Positions 25,060 to 31,542 of a stretch of DNA of 45,338 bases are shown in pieces. Source of the stretch: a virus. The translations under genes and the position numbers were made by a program. The stretch is from positions 1 to 45,338 of IMG/VR virus record IMGVR_UViG_3300036829_000136. One strand, 5' to 3'. The notes beneath the pieces are model-generated. The model was not told the DNA's origin, searched no databases, and saw only the letters and a program-made list of their open reading frames with translations. Positions within the stretch are counted from its first letter, which is position 1. Every line of letters begins with the position of its first letter.

Positions 25060-25388
25060 GCCAGAAGCCCAGCGTCGGCCGGATCGTCCACTACGTCAGC
25101 TACGGCACGCCCGGCGGTGAGTACACCCAGGAGTGCCGCGCCGCGATCGTCACCGAGGTTCCACCGGACGCCGACGGCCTGCAGACCCTCGGCCTGTGCG
25201 TGCTCAACCCGACCGGCCAGTTCTTCAACCGGGCCGTTCCGTTCGACGACGGCGGCGAGACGCCGGGCAAGCCCAACTGCCCGGACGCTGCGACCCACGG
25301 CACCCCCTTCCGCTACTGCGGATGCGGCTGGGCTGAGGCGCAGACCAAGGGCGGCACGTGGCACTGGCCAGAAAGGACCGAATCATGA
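25056..25388 (+). CDS. Conserved actinophage hypothetical protein of lysis cassette
   Basis: A 110-residue protein, ATG 25056 overlapping the previous stop. It has VGRIVHYVSYGTPGGEYTQE, CRAAIVTEV, GLCVLNPTGQFF and a C-terminal GGTWHWPER, a combination I recognise as common near lysin genes in Streptomyces and related phages. Several Cys/His residues (CPDAATHG, YCGCGW) may bind metal. No function is known for the group. Confidence 0.68.
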   Translation: MSQKPSVGRIVHYVSYGTPGGEYTQECRAAIVTEVPPDADGLQTLGLCVLNPTGQFFNRAVPFDDGGETPGKPNCPDAATHGTPFRYCGCGWAEAQTKGGTWHWPERTES

Positions 25389-26011
25389 CCGAGCCCGGTA
25401 TCGACGTCAGCTACGCGCAGGGCAAGTTCAACTGGACCGCCCAGCACGGCAAGGTCGCGTTCGGCGCGGCCAAGGCCACCGAGGGCCTCACCGTCACCGA
25501 CCCGCAGTTCAAGGCGAACTGGGACGGCATGTGGTTCCTGAACGGCACCCACACCGTGCCCCGGTTCGCGTACCACTTCTTCCACGCCAGCGACAATCCG
25601 GAGGACCAGGCCGCGCACCTCGTCTCCACGGTCAAGGCCCACGGGCTGCTGGCCGGTGACAATCTGCTGCTGGACCTCGAGGCCACCTCGAGCGACGGCC
25701 GCAACGACCACATCGCCCCGGCGACCGTCGCCGCTCGAGCGAAGGCCTGCCTCGAGGCGATCAACACGCTGGCCCCGAACCACCGCGTCTTGCTGTACAC
25801 CAACCCGGCGTTCGCCAAGGCGGGCAACTGCGCGGGCCTGGAGCCCTGGTTTCTCTGGCTGGCCTCGTACGGGGTCAGCAAGCCCGCTGTGCCCGCGCCG
25901 TGGAAGACGTGGACGTTCTGGCAGAACTCGGGGGCCACGCTCGACACCGACCGGTACAACGGCACCGAGGCGCAGCTGCTGGCCTTCACGAGGATGCCGA
26001 AGAGCCGGTAA
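25385..26011 (+). CDS. GH25 muramidase endolysin
   Basis: A 208-residue protein, ATG 25385, with GAAAGGA at 25370-25376. It hydrolyses the beta-1,4 bond between MurNAc and GlcNAc in peptidoglycan. GH25 marks: GIDVSYAQGKFNW (Asp7), FAYHFFHASDN, the catalytic LLDLEATS (Asp97, Glu99), HRVLLYTNP, WLASYGV and TWTFWQNSG, DTDRYNG. The protein is a bare catalytic domain with no cell-wall-binding repeats. No second lysin domain is seen in the window. Its last 26 nt overlap the convergent HIT gene. Confidence 0.92.
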   Translation: MTEPGIDVSYAQGKFNWTAQHGKVAFGAAKATEGLTVTDPQFKANWDGMWFLNGTHTVPRFAYHFFHASDNPEDQAAHLVSTVKAHGLLAGDNLLLDLEATSSDGRNDHIAPATVAARAKACLEAINTLAPNHRVLLYTNPAFAKAGNCAGLEPWFLWLASYGVSKPAVPAPWKTWTFWQNSGATLDTDRYNGTEAQLLAFTRMPKSR

Positions 26012-26357
26012 GAGGCTGCTGTCCGGTCCACGGGAGCGCCAGGCCGTCACCCTCGCGCCGGGGCACGATGTGGATGTGCAGGTGCCGCACGGTCTGCGTC
26101 GCCGCCCGGCCGGCCGAGGTGATCAGGTTGTAGGCAGGCGTCTCCAGGTCGAGCGGCCCGGCGATGTCCGCCGCCAGCTCCATCGTCCGGCCAGCGGTAA
26201 GCGGGTCGTCGCCAGCGTCCGGGACGTGCTTGCGCGGCACCACCAGCAGGTGTCCGGGCGTCACGGGGTTCAGTGGCTCGAAGGCGACAGCGAAGCGGTC
26301 CGAGTAGTCGAACTCGCCCGCCGCGATGCGGACGCAGAACGGGCAGTCATCGTCCAT
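25986..26357 (-). CDS. HIT family nucleotide hydrolase
   Basis: A 123-residue protein on the minus strand, ATG at 26357, with GGGAGG about 11 nt upstream. It starts with a CPFC metal site, has NPVTPGHLLVVPRKHV, and the diagnostic triad HLHIHIVPR (H-x-H-x-H-x-x). HIT proteins hydrolyse or transfer nucleotides (e.g. AppppA or AMP-lysine type substrates). It converges on and overlaps the lysin gene by 26 nt and diverges from the FxSxx-like peptide gene. Phage HIT genes occur in other actinophages; the role during infection is unknown. Confidence 0.9.
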   Translation of the reverse strand: MDDDCPFCVRIAAGEFDYSDRFAVAFEPLNPVTPGHLLVVPRKHVPDAGDDPLTAGRTMELAADIAGPLDLETPAYNLITSAGRAATQTVRHLHIHIVPRREGDGLALPWTGQQPLTGSSASS

Positions 26358-26376
26358 CCCACAACCCTCCCACTGA

Positions 26377-26382
26377 AATAAT
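26377..26382 (+). promoter_or_regulatory. Probable -10 box (AATAAT) of a leaderless transcript
   Basis: AATAAT lies 7 nt before ATG 26390, in very GC-rich surroundings. No ribosome site is present before that ATG, so transcription would start at or next to the start codon, giving a leaderless mRNA, which is common in actinobacteria. I see no good -35 box. Confidence 0.45.
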
Positions 26383-26389
26383 GATCACC

Positions 26390-26548
26390 ATGGCCACCGA
26401 CACCATCACCCAGCCCGCCGACCTCAGCGGCCTGAGCCTCACCCAGATAGCCGCACTCGACACCACGCACGAGGTGCTCGCCCGCATCCTGCCCGACGGG
26501 GCCATCCAGGTGCCGAAGCGGAAGCGCGGGTTCCAGTCGTCGATCTGA
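26390..26548 (+). CDS. FxSxx-COOH-like RiPP precursor peptide
   Basis: A 52-residue peptide from ATG 26390; ATG 26381 would add three residues. The leader-like part is DLSGLSLTQIAALDTTHEVL followed by ARILPDG, and the end is PKRKRGFQSSI. The free C-terminus F-Q-S-S-I matches the FxSxx-COOH pattern, and L-S-L-x-x-I-A-A-L-D resembles the leaders of that family. In known systems the partner radical-SAM enzyme FxsB cross-links the Phe/Ser core into a cyclophane. No CxxxCxxC radical-SAM gene is seen in the window, so the peptide is an orphan. It is flanked by a terminator hairpin. The call rests on the short motif and could be coincidence. Confidence 0.55.
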   Translation: MATDTITQPADLSGLSLTQIAALDTTHEVLARILPDGAIQVPKRKRGFQSSI

Positions 26549-26557
26549 GCACCAGCC

Positions 26558-26592
26558 GGGCACCCGGCCTGTTAGCAGCGGGCCGGGCGCCC
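26558..26592. terminator. Bidirectional terminator hairpin
   Basis: GGGCACCCGGCC at 26558-26569 pairs with GGGCCGGGCGCCC at 26580-26592 (one A-C mismatch), loop TGTTAGCAGC. It lies between the converging peptide gene (stop 26548) and minus-strand operon (stop 26608), so it can end both transcripts. There is no U tract, as is usual in high-GC actinobacteria. Confidence 0.7.
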
Positions 26593-26607
26593 TACTGGAG
26601 GCTCAGG

Positions 26608-26781
26608 TCACTTCCGGAGTTCGCCGCCGTAGCGTGAGCCGCCTCCATAGGCGCGGCCAAACCTGGCCTCCCGTTGCTTGTTTTCCTTCCGGTTCCTGGC
26701 CGCCTGCCGCTCCCACTCGGCAACCTCCTCCTGCTGCTTGGCGATTCTCTCGCGGTCGCCCTTGCTGCTGAAAATGCCCAT
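26608..26781 (-). CDS. Small charged coiled-coil protein
   Basis: A 57-residue protein. It begins MGIFSSKGDRERIAKQQEEV and continues AEWERQAARNRKENKQREAR, a highly charged helix, then a Gly/Tyr end (GRAYGGGSRYGGELRK). It is the last of three tiny basic genes on this strand. The preceding gene ends 2 nt upstream of its start, so translation is coupled. Family unknown. Confidence 0.6.
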   Translation of the reverse strand: MGIFSSKGDRERIAKQQEEVAEWERQAARNRKENKQREARFGRAYGGGSRYGGELRK

Positions 26782-26783
26782 GG

Positions 26784-26936
26784 TTACTTCCCCTTCTTGG
26801 CGTTCTTCTCGTCCAGCAGGAAGTCGACGCGGCCCTTGTGGCCGTCACGGTTCTCCGCGTCCCGCTCTGCGGCCTGCCGGAACGCAGCCTTCTCCAGCTC
26901 CCGGCGGATCGCCTCGTTCTGATCCTTCTTGCCCAT
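26784..26936 (-). CDS. Small charged protein
   Basis: A 50-residue protein: MGKKDQNEAIRRELEKAAFR then QAAERDAENRDGHKGRVDF, ending LLDEKNAKKGK. It is a helix-rich charged protein, similar in style to the 57-residue neighbour (both start MG-[IK]). Its start codon is 5 nt after the stop of the next upstream gene. Function unknown. Confidence 0.6.
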   Translation of the reverse strand: MGKKDQNEAIRRELEKAAFRQAAERDAENRDGHKGRVDFLLDEKNAKKGK

Positions 26937-26941
26937 CGTCG

Positions 26942-27103
26942 TTACCGGCCCCTCCCGGTGTTCTGGTCACGTCGCCACTGGGCCCGGTTGACCACCTTGC
27001 CGTTCTTCCGTTCGGGCCCCCCGTAGGTGTCTCGCTGGGTGACTTTGACCCGCTTGTTCTGCCCGGTGCTCGTGTCGATGTGTCCCTTGACGAACCTGCT
27101 CAT
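26942..27103 (-). CDS. Small basic protein
   Basis: A 53-residue protein with AAAGGA about 8 nt before ATG 27103. It reads MSRFVKGHIDTSTGQNKRVK, then VTQRDTYGGPERKNGKVVNR and ends AQWRRDQNTGRGR. The composition (Arg, Lys, Asn, Gln) suggests nucleic acid binding. The family is unknown. It heads the last part of the minus-strand operon, after the hairpin at 27151-27179. Confidence 0.6.
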   Translation of the reverse strand: MSRFVKGHIDTSTGQNKRVKVTQRDTYGGPERKNGKVVNRAQWRRDQNTGRGR

Positions 27104-27150
27104 GATCTTGTCCTTTCACCCGGGGTCAGCCCTGTGCTGACTGCCCGATC

Positions 27151-27179
27151 GGCCGCACCGGAGGCAAGACGGTGCGGCC
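27151..27179. terminator. Strong hairpin between minus-strand gene groups
   Basis: GGCCGCACCG (27151-27160) and CGGTGCGGCC (27170-27179) form a perfect 10-bp stem with loop GAGGCAAGA. It follows the zinc-ribbon gene (stop 27189) and precedes the three tiny basic genes, so it probably ends or attenuates transcription between them. Confidence 0.72.
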
Positions 27180-27188
27180 TCGGGGCCG

Positions 27189-27290
27189 TCAGCGCCAGGC
27201 CCCGCAGTAGATGCACCACGCCGAATACGACGGGTGTTTTGCCCCGCAGTCGCGGCACTTCCAGCGGACAATCCGCTTCACTACCTGCAT
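27189..27290 (-). CDS. Tiny zinc-ribbon protein
   Basis: A 33-residue protein: MQVVKRIVRWKCRDCGAKHP and SYSAWCIYCGAWR. It has two CxxCG knuckles, a classic zinc ribbon. ATG 27290 is preceded by GGAGGTGA with 5 nt spacing, a near-perfect ribosome site located in the end of the DUF397 gene, so it is very likely translated. Function unknown. Confidence 0.65.
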   Translation of the reverse strand: MQVVKRIVRWKCRDCGAKHPSYSAWCIYCGAWR

Positions 27291-27295
27291 GCCGG

Positions 27296-27574
27296 TCACC
27301 TCCCTCCGCGTCTCGTGAACGCCCGCCACGCGGCCGGGCTGAACGCCAGCACCGGCCCCGCCGGGTCCTTCGAATCCCGGACCGCGACCAGCGGCCCGGG
27401 CGCGACCTCGACGCAGTGACCGTTGGAAGCGCTGGCCGAGGACTTCCGCCAGCCCTTCCCAACCTCGACGCATTCGCCGTTGCCGAGACTCCCGCTAGCC
27501 GCCCGCAGGTCGGCCACCTCGATGCAGTTGCCGTTGGAGAAGCTGAAGCTGGACTTACGCCACATCGGTGTCAT
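27296..27574 (-). CDS. DUF397 protein with tandem repeat of the N-terminal motif
   Basis: A 92-residue protein from ATG 27574. DUF397 marks: WRKSSASASNGHCVEVA followed by VAVRDSKDPAGPVLAFSPAAW. The N-terminal 40 residues repeat the first half (WRKSSFSFSNGNCIEVADL, then GNGECVEVG), so the protein has one and a half domains. In actinomycetes DUF397 proteins are encoded beside XRE regulators and are thought to be part of small regulatory or toxin-antitoxin-like pairs. The nearest partner candidate here, the XRE-type repressor at 34783, is 7 kb away. ATGA overlap with the upstream gene (27571) shows cotranslation. Confidence 0.85.
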   Translation of the reverse strand: MTPMWRKSSFSFSNGNCIEVADLRAASGSLGNGECVEVGKGWRKSSASASNGHCVEVAPGPLVAVRDSKDPAGPVLAFSPAAWRAFTRRGGR

Positions 27575-27720
27575 TTCGGCCCCTTCGGCCCCTTCGGCTT
27601 CTCGCCGAGCCGCCGCAGCGTCCCCGAGTTCTTGGCCATGCCGCGCTCGGCCGACGACCCGTGCTGCGTCAGCTTCCGCTGCTCCCATGCCGAGCCACCC
27701 GACTTCTTCACCACGCCCAT
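27571..27720 (-). CDS. Small basic hypothetical protein
   Basis: A 49-residue protein, ATG 27720, with GAGAGGTGAG upstream. It reads MGVVKKSGGSAWEQRKLTQH, GSSAERGMAKNSGTLRRLGE, and ends KPKGPKGPK. It is Lys/Gly-rich and could bind nucleic acids. It overlaps the DUF397 start by 4 nt, and may be its functional partner. Family unknown. Confidence 0.6.
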   Translation of the reverse strand: MGVVKKSGGSAWEQRKLTQHGSSAERGMAKNSGTLRRLGEKPKGPKGPK

Positions 27721-27725
27721 CGCTC

Positions 27726-28103
27726 TCACCTCTCCTGGTTGATTGCGTGCTGCTCGGCCACGGCCCGGGCCACGTCGGCCGGGCTGTAGCCGTAGAAGTT
27801 GTTCGTGATCTGCGCCGGGGCCTGCACAGGCGGGACGGCCCGGCGCGGCTCCGGGGCGGGCAGCGCCTGCGGCTGATGCACCACCACCGCCAAGCCGCCA
27901 CGGCGGTGCTCCCGCCACAGCCACCAGACCCCGGCGGCCACCAGCAGGACCACGACCACCACCACGCCGATCACGATGGCGGTCAGCAGCTCGGCCGCAG
28001 CGGCGGCCGCACCGGAGCCGACGGCGATCACGCCAGCGGCCACACCGGCCAGCAGAAGCCAGCCCTTGCCGTCGCCGCCGGTCGTCTGCCAGGTGCCTCT
28101 CAT
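27726..28103 (-). CDS. Two-TM membrane protein
   Basis: A 125-residue protein, ATG 28103. Residues about 13-35 (GWLLLAGVAAGVIAVGSGAA) and 42-64 (LTAIVIGVVVVVVLLVAAGV) are TM helices, followed by a cytoplasmic WREHRRGG and a Pro-rich tail ending ITNNFYGYSPADVARAVAEQ. It resembles the small Spd-type membrane proteins beside tra genes of actinomycete mobile elements. It overlaps the next upstream gene by 4 nt. Confidence 0.62.
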   Translation of the reverse strand: MRGTWQTTGGDGKGWLLLAGVAAGVIAVGSGAAAAAAELLTAIVIGVVVVVVLLVAAGVWWLWREHRRGGLAVVVHQPQALPAPEPRRAVPPVQAPAQITNNFYGYSPADVARAVAEQHAINQER

Positions 28104-28327
28104 CGCCGCCTCTTCAGCTCGGGATGGACGAGGGTCGCGCCGAACCGCACCCGCGGCTGGCCCCGGCAGTGACGGCACTGGCCGAACCGGCCGCTCTTCG
28201 ACCCCGGGTTCTGCCCGTCGCCACCGCACCAGCGGCACCGGCCGAACGGATGGCGGCGCAGATGCCACAGCCAGTTGCCGCCAGCGACGGCGATGGCCAG
28301 TGCGGTGAAGCCCAGAAAGTCATCCAT
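28100..28327 (-). CDS. TM protein with CxxCxG zinc motifs, ICE type
   Basis: A 75-residue protein, ATG 28327. One TM helix (DFLGFTALAIAVAGGNWLW), then HPFGRCRWCGGDGQNPGSKS and FGQCRHCRGQPRVRFG, two DnaJ-like CxxCxG knuckles. A TM helix followed by C-R-x-C-x-G ... C-R-x-C-x-G is, as I know it, a recurrent small protein of Streptomyces integrative elements next to tra and spd genes. It precedes the two-TM gene with a 4-nt overlap. Promoter elements probably lie in 28328-28517. Confidence 0.65.
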   Translation of the reverse strand: MDDFLGFTALAIAVAGGNWLWHLRRHPFGRCRWCGGDGQNPGSKSGRFGQCRHCRGQPRVRFGATLVHPELKRRR

Positions 28328-28517
28328 CGGCAGCACCCTCGATTCGGTGAGATCGGATGTGAGATCGCTGTGACCATGTGGAAAAATCCACATGCATGTG
28401 ATGGCCCACCGTTAAGCCGCTGACCTGCGAATGTGATGTTTTCGCGGCCATGTGACGATGTGAGATCGGGGTGCCGGGGACTCGCTGAAACGCGGTTTCC
28501 CGATGATCGGGCGGGCA
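28328..28517. repeat. Repeat-rich non-coding region 3' of the translocase gene (clt-like candidate)
   Basis: No gene fits in these 190 nt. GTGAGATCG occurs three times (28347-28355, 28359-28367, 28460-28468; the first two 12 nt apart). ATGTGA occurs again at 28396, 28431, 28450 and 28458. An 8-bp inverted repeat CATGTGGA/TCCACATG (28375-28382 and 28387-28394) flanks AAAA. In Streptomyces TraB systems the transfer locus clt, made of short direct repeats, lies next to traB. The region may equally be the operator-promoter for the minus-strand genes from 28327. Confidence 0.5.
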
Positions 28518-30605
28518 TCACACACCCCGCTCCGCGAGCACCCGGCGGAGCTCCTCCGGAGCCAGATGCAGCGTGCCGCTGTGGTTCACCGTGGCGACGC
28601 CCTCACGGTCCAGCGCCTTGTGCAGCTGGCCGGCCGTGAGCCTCTTGTACGGCGCCCAGGACGGCGCCAGCTCCCGCAGCAGGCCCACCAGATCGCGGAG
28701 CCGGGCACGGTCGCCGCCGAGCACCTCGGCCAGGTCGGCCAGCAGATCCCTGGTCTCCGCGGCCGGTTCGATCGCCGGGGCCTCGATCCGCGTGCCCGGG
28801 GCCACCATGGCCACCGCCCGCTCGATCACTTCCTTGGCCGCGTCGTAGCCGGTGTCGTCGTTGACCTCGACGAAATACCACTTCAGCAGCTCGAACTGGC
28901 CGTCGCTCACACCCGTGATCACGCTGGTGCCCCGGTCCCGGCCAGGCCGCAGCTCGGTCGCCCGGATCCCGGCGGCGAACGAGCCGTCGCCCAGGAAGCC
29001 ATCGTTGGACCGCCACGTCTTGACGTAGAAGCAGCAGTTCACGCTGACCAGCTCCACCAGCTTCGGCGGGATCGCCTCCTTCCGGCTGGACTGGGTGTCG
29101 AACGCCAGCACGATCCCCGTCTTCCGGGCCCGCTTCGCCGTCTTCGTCGCCAGGTCAGCGGCCAGCGCGCCATGCTCGGGATGCCCGAACAGCTCGTGGC
29201 ACTCGGAGAACAGGGCCAGCTTCGGCCGCAGGTCACGGTGGGCCTGCGCCAGCTGGCGGGTCAGCTTCTTCGCGCCCAGGTCAGCGAGCCGCTGTTCCCG
29301 GCGCGCCACCTCGGCGTACAGCTCGTGCAGCCGGGCCACCGCGGCGGCGATGGTGTCGTCCTCGACGCCCTTCTCATAGATGGCCAGGCGGGGCCGGTAG
29401 GCGTCGAAGTCGCCGTTGTTGGCGAACACGAACACGTCGATCTCAGCGAGCGGGTCCAGCGACCAGCCGAGCGCGTACACGCGCAGCGCGTTCGACTTGC
29501 CCTGGCCCATCTGGCCGCCGCACACCACGTTGTTGCTGACCCCGGGGATGGCGATCTGGTCGCCGCGCGGGGCCACCCCGCCGGGCACGCCCTCGAAGAC
29601 GTCGGCGGTGCCCTCGTGCAGCAGCGGGTACTCCGGCGCGGCTTTGCCCAGCACGCCCGGGTCGGCGATCCACACGCTCACCGACCCGGCCGGGCCGACA
29701 CCGGTGGCCTCGCCGTCGCCCGGCCAGACCTCCACTTCGGCGCGGTGCACGTTCCGGGCGAAGATGGGCCGCTGATCAGCGATCATGCCCGCCGTGACGC
29801 CCAGCGGGACGCTGAACACGGACGAGTAGCCGCGGCCGTCCCGGGTCGGGCTCAGGTACATCGTGGGCCGCCAGCCCTCTTTGAACGCCTTCTTCAGCTC
29901 CGGGATCCGGATGTTCTGCAAGGCCAGCACGATCGTGTCGGCCGTCACCACCAGGCCGGCGTCGTCGTCGGCCTTGCTGGCCACCATCCAGCCGGTGGTG
30001 GCCGTCCGGGCGTAGCCCCGGCCCAGCCACCACAGCATGACGATCGCGGCCCAGGGGATAGCCAGGACGATCGGGCCCCAGGCGATCGACACGACGATGG
30101 CGATGATCTCGACGACCTTGGCCGTGACCAGGAACGGTGTCTCGATCTGCTTGACGTTCCTGGTGGCGATGGCCAGCAGGACACCGATCGTGGCGAAGAC
30201 GCCGACGATGCCCATCGCGATCTTCGGCAGCTCTTTGAACACGGTGACCGGCAGGTTGACCAGGTCGGTGCGCCGCTGGTGACGGTCCTTCCGGAACCGG
30301 GCCAGCCGGTCCTCCCACTGGAGCACGGCCTCGTGATCCCCGGCTGCCTCGGCGGACCGCATGTACCGTTCCAGCCGGGCGGTCGACCGGGACTCCCACA
30401 GGCGTTTGACCACGGCGTATGCGCCGACGCCGACGTAGGCGACGTTCCGGCCCACCGCGCGGGTGTGCTCGTGGCGGACCGCCACCGCGGCGGCGTGGCT
30501 GACCCGGCGAACGGGCGTCAGTGTCAGCTCGTCCTCGTCGACCACCTCCCCTTCGATGACGTCGGGGTCCTGGTCGGGGAACGGGACGATCTCGGCGTCT
30601 GCCAT
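28518..30605 (-). CDS. FtsK/TraB-like DNA translocase
   Basis: A 695-residue protein from ATG 30605, with GGAGGTGTG about 6 nt upstream. The N-terminus is acidic and soluble, then TM segments at about 129-148 (IAMGIVGVFATIGVLLAIAT) and 163-197. Walker A is GGQMGQGKS (363-371); the Walker B-like strand is LALFSE (463-468), with Glu where Asp-Glu is usual; DTQSSRKEAIP follows. The last 100 residues (LADLAEVLGG ... LTAGQLHKALDREGV ... LHLAPEELRRVL) form a helical/winged-helix end that could read DNA. This is the form of the hexameric pumps that move double-stranded DNA between Streptomyces cells, not the terminase. It overlaps the upstream gene. Confidence 0.85.
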   Translation of the reverse strand: MADAEIVPFPDQDPDVIEGEVVDEDELTLTPVRRVSHAAAVAVRHEHTRAVGRNVAYVGVGAYAVVKRLWESRSTARLERYMRSAEAAGDHEAVLQWEDRLARFRKDRHQRRTDLVNLPVTVFKELPKIAMGIVGVFATIGVLLAIATRNVKQIETPFLVTAKVVEIIAIVVSIAWGPIVLAIPWAAIVMLWWLGRGYARTATTGWMVASKADDDAGLVVTADTIVLALQNIRIPELKKAFKEGWRPTMYLSPTRDGRGYSSVFSVPLGVTAGMIADQRPIFARNVHRAEVEVWPGDGEATGVGPAGSVSVWIADPGVLGKAAPEYPLLHEGTADVFEGVPGGVAPRGDQIAIPGVSNNVVCGGQMGQGKSNALRVYALGWSLDPLAEIDVFVFANNGDFDAYRPRLAIYEKGVEDDTIAAAVARLHELYAEVARREQRLADLGAKKLTRQLAQAHRDLRPKLALFSECHELFGHPEHGALAADLATKTAKRARKTGIVLAFDTQSSRKEAIPPKLVELVSVNCCFYVKTWRSNDGFLGDGSFAAGIRATELRPGRDRGTSVITGVSDGQFELLKWYFVEVNDDTGYDAAKEVIERAVAMVAPGTRIEAPAIEPAAETRDLLADLAEVLGGDRARLRDLVGLLRELAPSWAPYKRLTAGQLHKALDREGVATVNHSGTLHLAPEELRRVLAERGV

Positions 30606-30817
30606 CAGGCACACCTCCAGTTGGTGCCACAGCGGGGATAGGGCGAACTGGGATACCGGGCCACGGTCCGCAGCGCGGGCCGGACCGCCGCCACGGCGAC
30701 GGCCAGGAGCACGATCACGACGAGCGCGGGGACGTGGACGGTGGCGCCGGCCACGTGCGCCCGGGACGGGACCAGGGCGGCCAGGGTGAACGCGAGCGCG
30801 AGCAGCTTCAGCGTCAT
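30605..30817 (-). CDS. Small membrane protein of transfer module
   Basis: A 70-residue protein, ATG 30817, whose stop overlaps the translocase start. Two hydrophobic stretches (LLALAFTLAALVPSRAHVAG and PALVVIVLLAVAVAAVRPAL) and a C-terminal RYPSSPYPRCGTNWRCA with two Cys. It is likely translated together with the translocase and could be an Spd-type spread protein. Family not certain. Confidence 0.6.
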   Translation of the reverse strand: MTLKLLALAFTLAALVPSRAHVAGATVHVPALVVIVLLAVAVAAVRPALRTVARYPSSPYPRCGTNWRCA

Positions 30818-31542
30818 GACGCACCGTCCGTACCTGGCACGAGGGACTTCAGGTACGCCTGTACCTGGGGGGCCGTGTCGCTGCCGATCCGCAGCCGCTC
30901 GCGGATCTGGCGGATCGTCGGCGTCCGGCCGGCCACGACGTCGGCGGCGAACTCTGCGCCCGCCCGCTTGTGCAGCTCGGGCAGATTGTCACTGGCGTCA
31001 CTGCCGCTGGTCAGCCACGCCAGCAGGTCGGTCAGGTCGGCGTCGGCCGCCGGGGGGACCGGGTCCGGCGCTGGCGGCTCGGTGACAGCCGGGGCCGGGC
31101 CGGGCTCGATGTCACTGGCCCCGGGCACAGCCCGCAGCAGATGCGTGAGCGCCGCCCCGAATCCGAGGGTCACGACGGGCAGGCAGGCGACCAGCACGAC
31201 CACCGGCCACGGGGCCCGGGTACGGTGCGCGGCGGCGAGCACGTGGTAGGCGATCTGGCCGAGCATCCCCAGGCACAGCGCGCCGACCGCTGACCGGCGG
31301 GCGAAGGTCCGGGCCGGGCCCGGGGTGCCGCCGTGGAGCCAGGCGCCGAGCGCGAACGCCCCGTACGCCTCGACGCCGACCGGGAGCGTGATCGCGGTGT
31401 TGAGGTGCCAGGCGACGATGCCGGGCAGCGGCTGGACGAGGCCGAAGCCGCACAGCTCGCCCAGGCCCACCCAGCCGGACCAGATGGCCACGGCCGCGGG
31501 GGAGGCGATGAACAGGAGGGGCCAGCGGCGGGGGGCGGTCAC
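30814..31542 (-). CDS. Spd-like (DUF2637-type) membrane protein
   Basis: A 242-residue protein, ATG 31542. Four hydrophobic helices (LLFIASPAAVAIWSGWVGLG, LNTAITLPVGVEAYGAFALG, GALCLGMLGQIAYHVLAAAH, PVVVLVACLPVVTLGFGAAL) are followed by a Pro/Ala linker and a C-terminal helical domain (TPTIRQIRERLRIGSDTAPQ). The order 'WSGWVGLGE ... LPGI ... NTAITLPVGVEAYGAFALGAWL' is characteristic of proteins beside tra genes in Streptomyces integrative elements. Such proteins help plasmid spread inside mycelium. Overlaps both neighbours by 4 nt. Confidence 0.75.
   Translation of the reverse strand: MTAPRRWPLLFIASPAAVAIWSGWVGLGELCGFGLVQPLPGIVAWHLNTAITLPVGVEAYGAFALGAWLHGGTPGPARTFARRSAVGALCLGMLGQIAYHVLAAAHRTRAPWPVVVLVACLPVVTLGFGAALTHLLRAVPGASDIEPGPAPAVTEPPAPDPVPPAADADLTDLLAWLTSGSDASDNLPELHKRAGAEFAADVVAGRTPTIRQIRERLRIGSDTAPQVQAYLKSLVPGTDGAS

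Noticed and set aside
26390-26548. Idea that the FxSxx-like peptide has its own radical-SAM enzyme in the window
   Set aside because: No protein here shows CxxxCxxC or a SPASM-like cysteine set; the Cys-rich early proteins are too small.
27366-27380. TTCGAATCC, like a tRNA T-loop or att core
   Set aside because: It lies inside the conserved VRDSKDP codons of DUF397 on the other strand and has no further tRNA parts around it.
28503-30641. Long plus-strand reading frame opposite the translocase gene
   Set aside because: The minus-strand protein has Walker motifs and TM helices; the plus-strand frame has only compositional Arg/His/Gln content.
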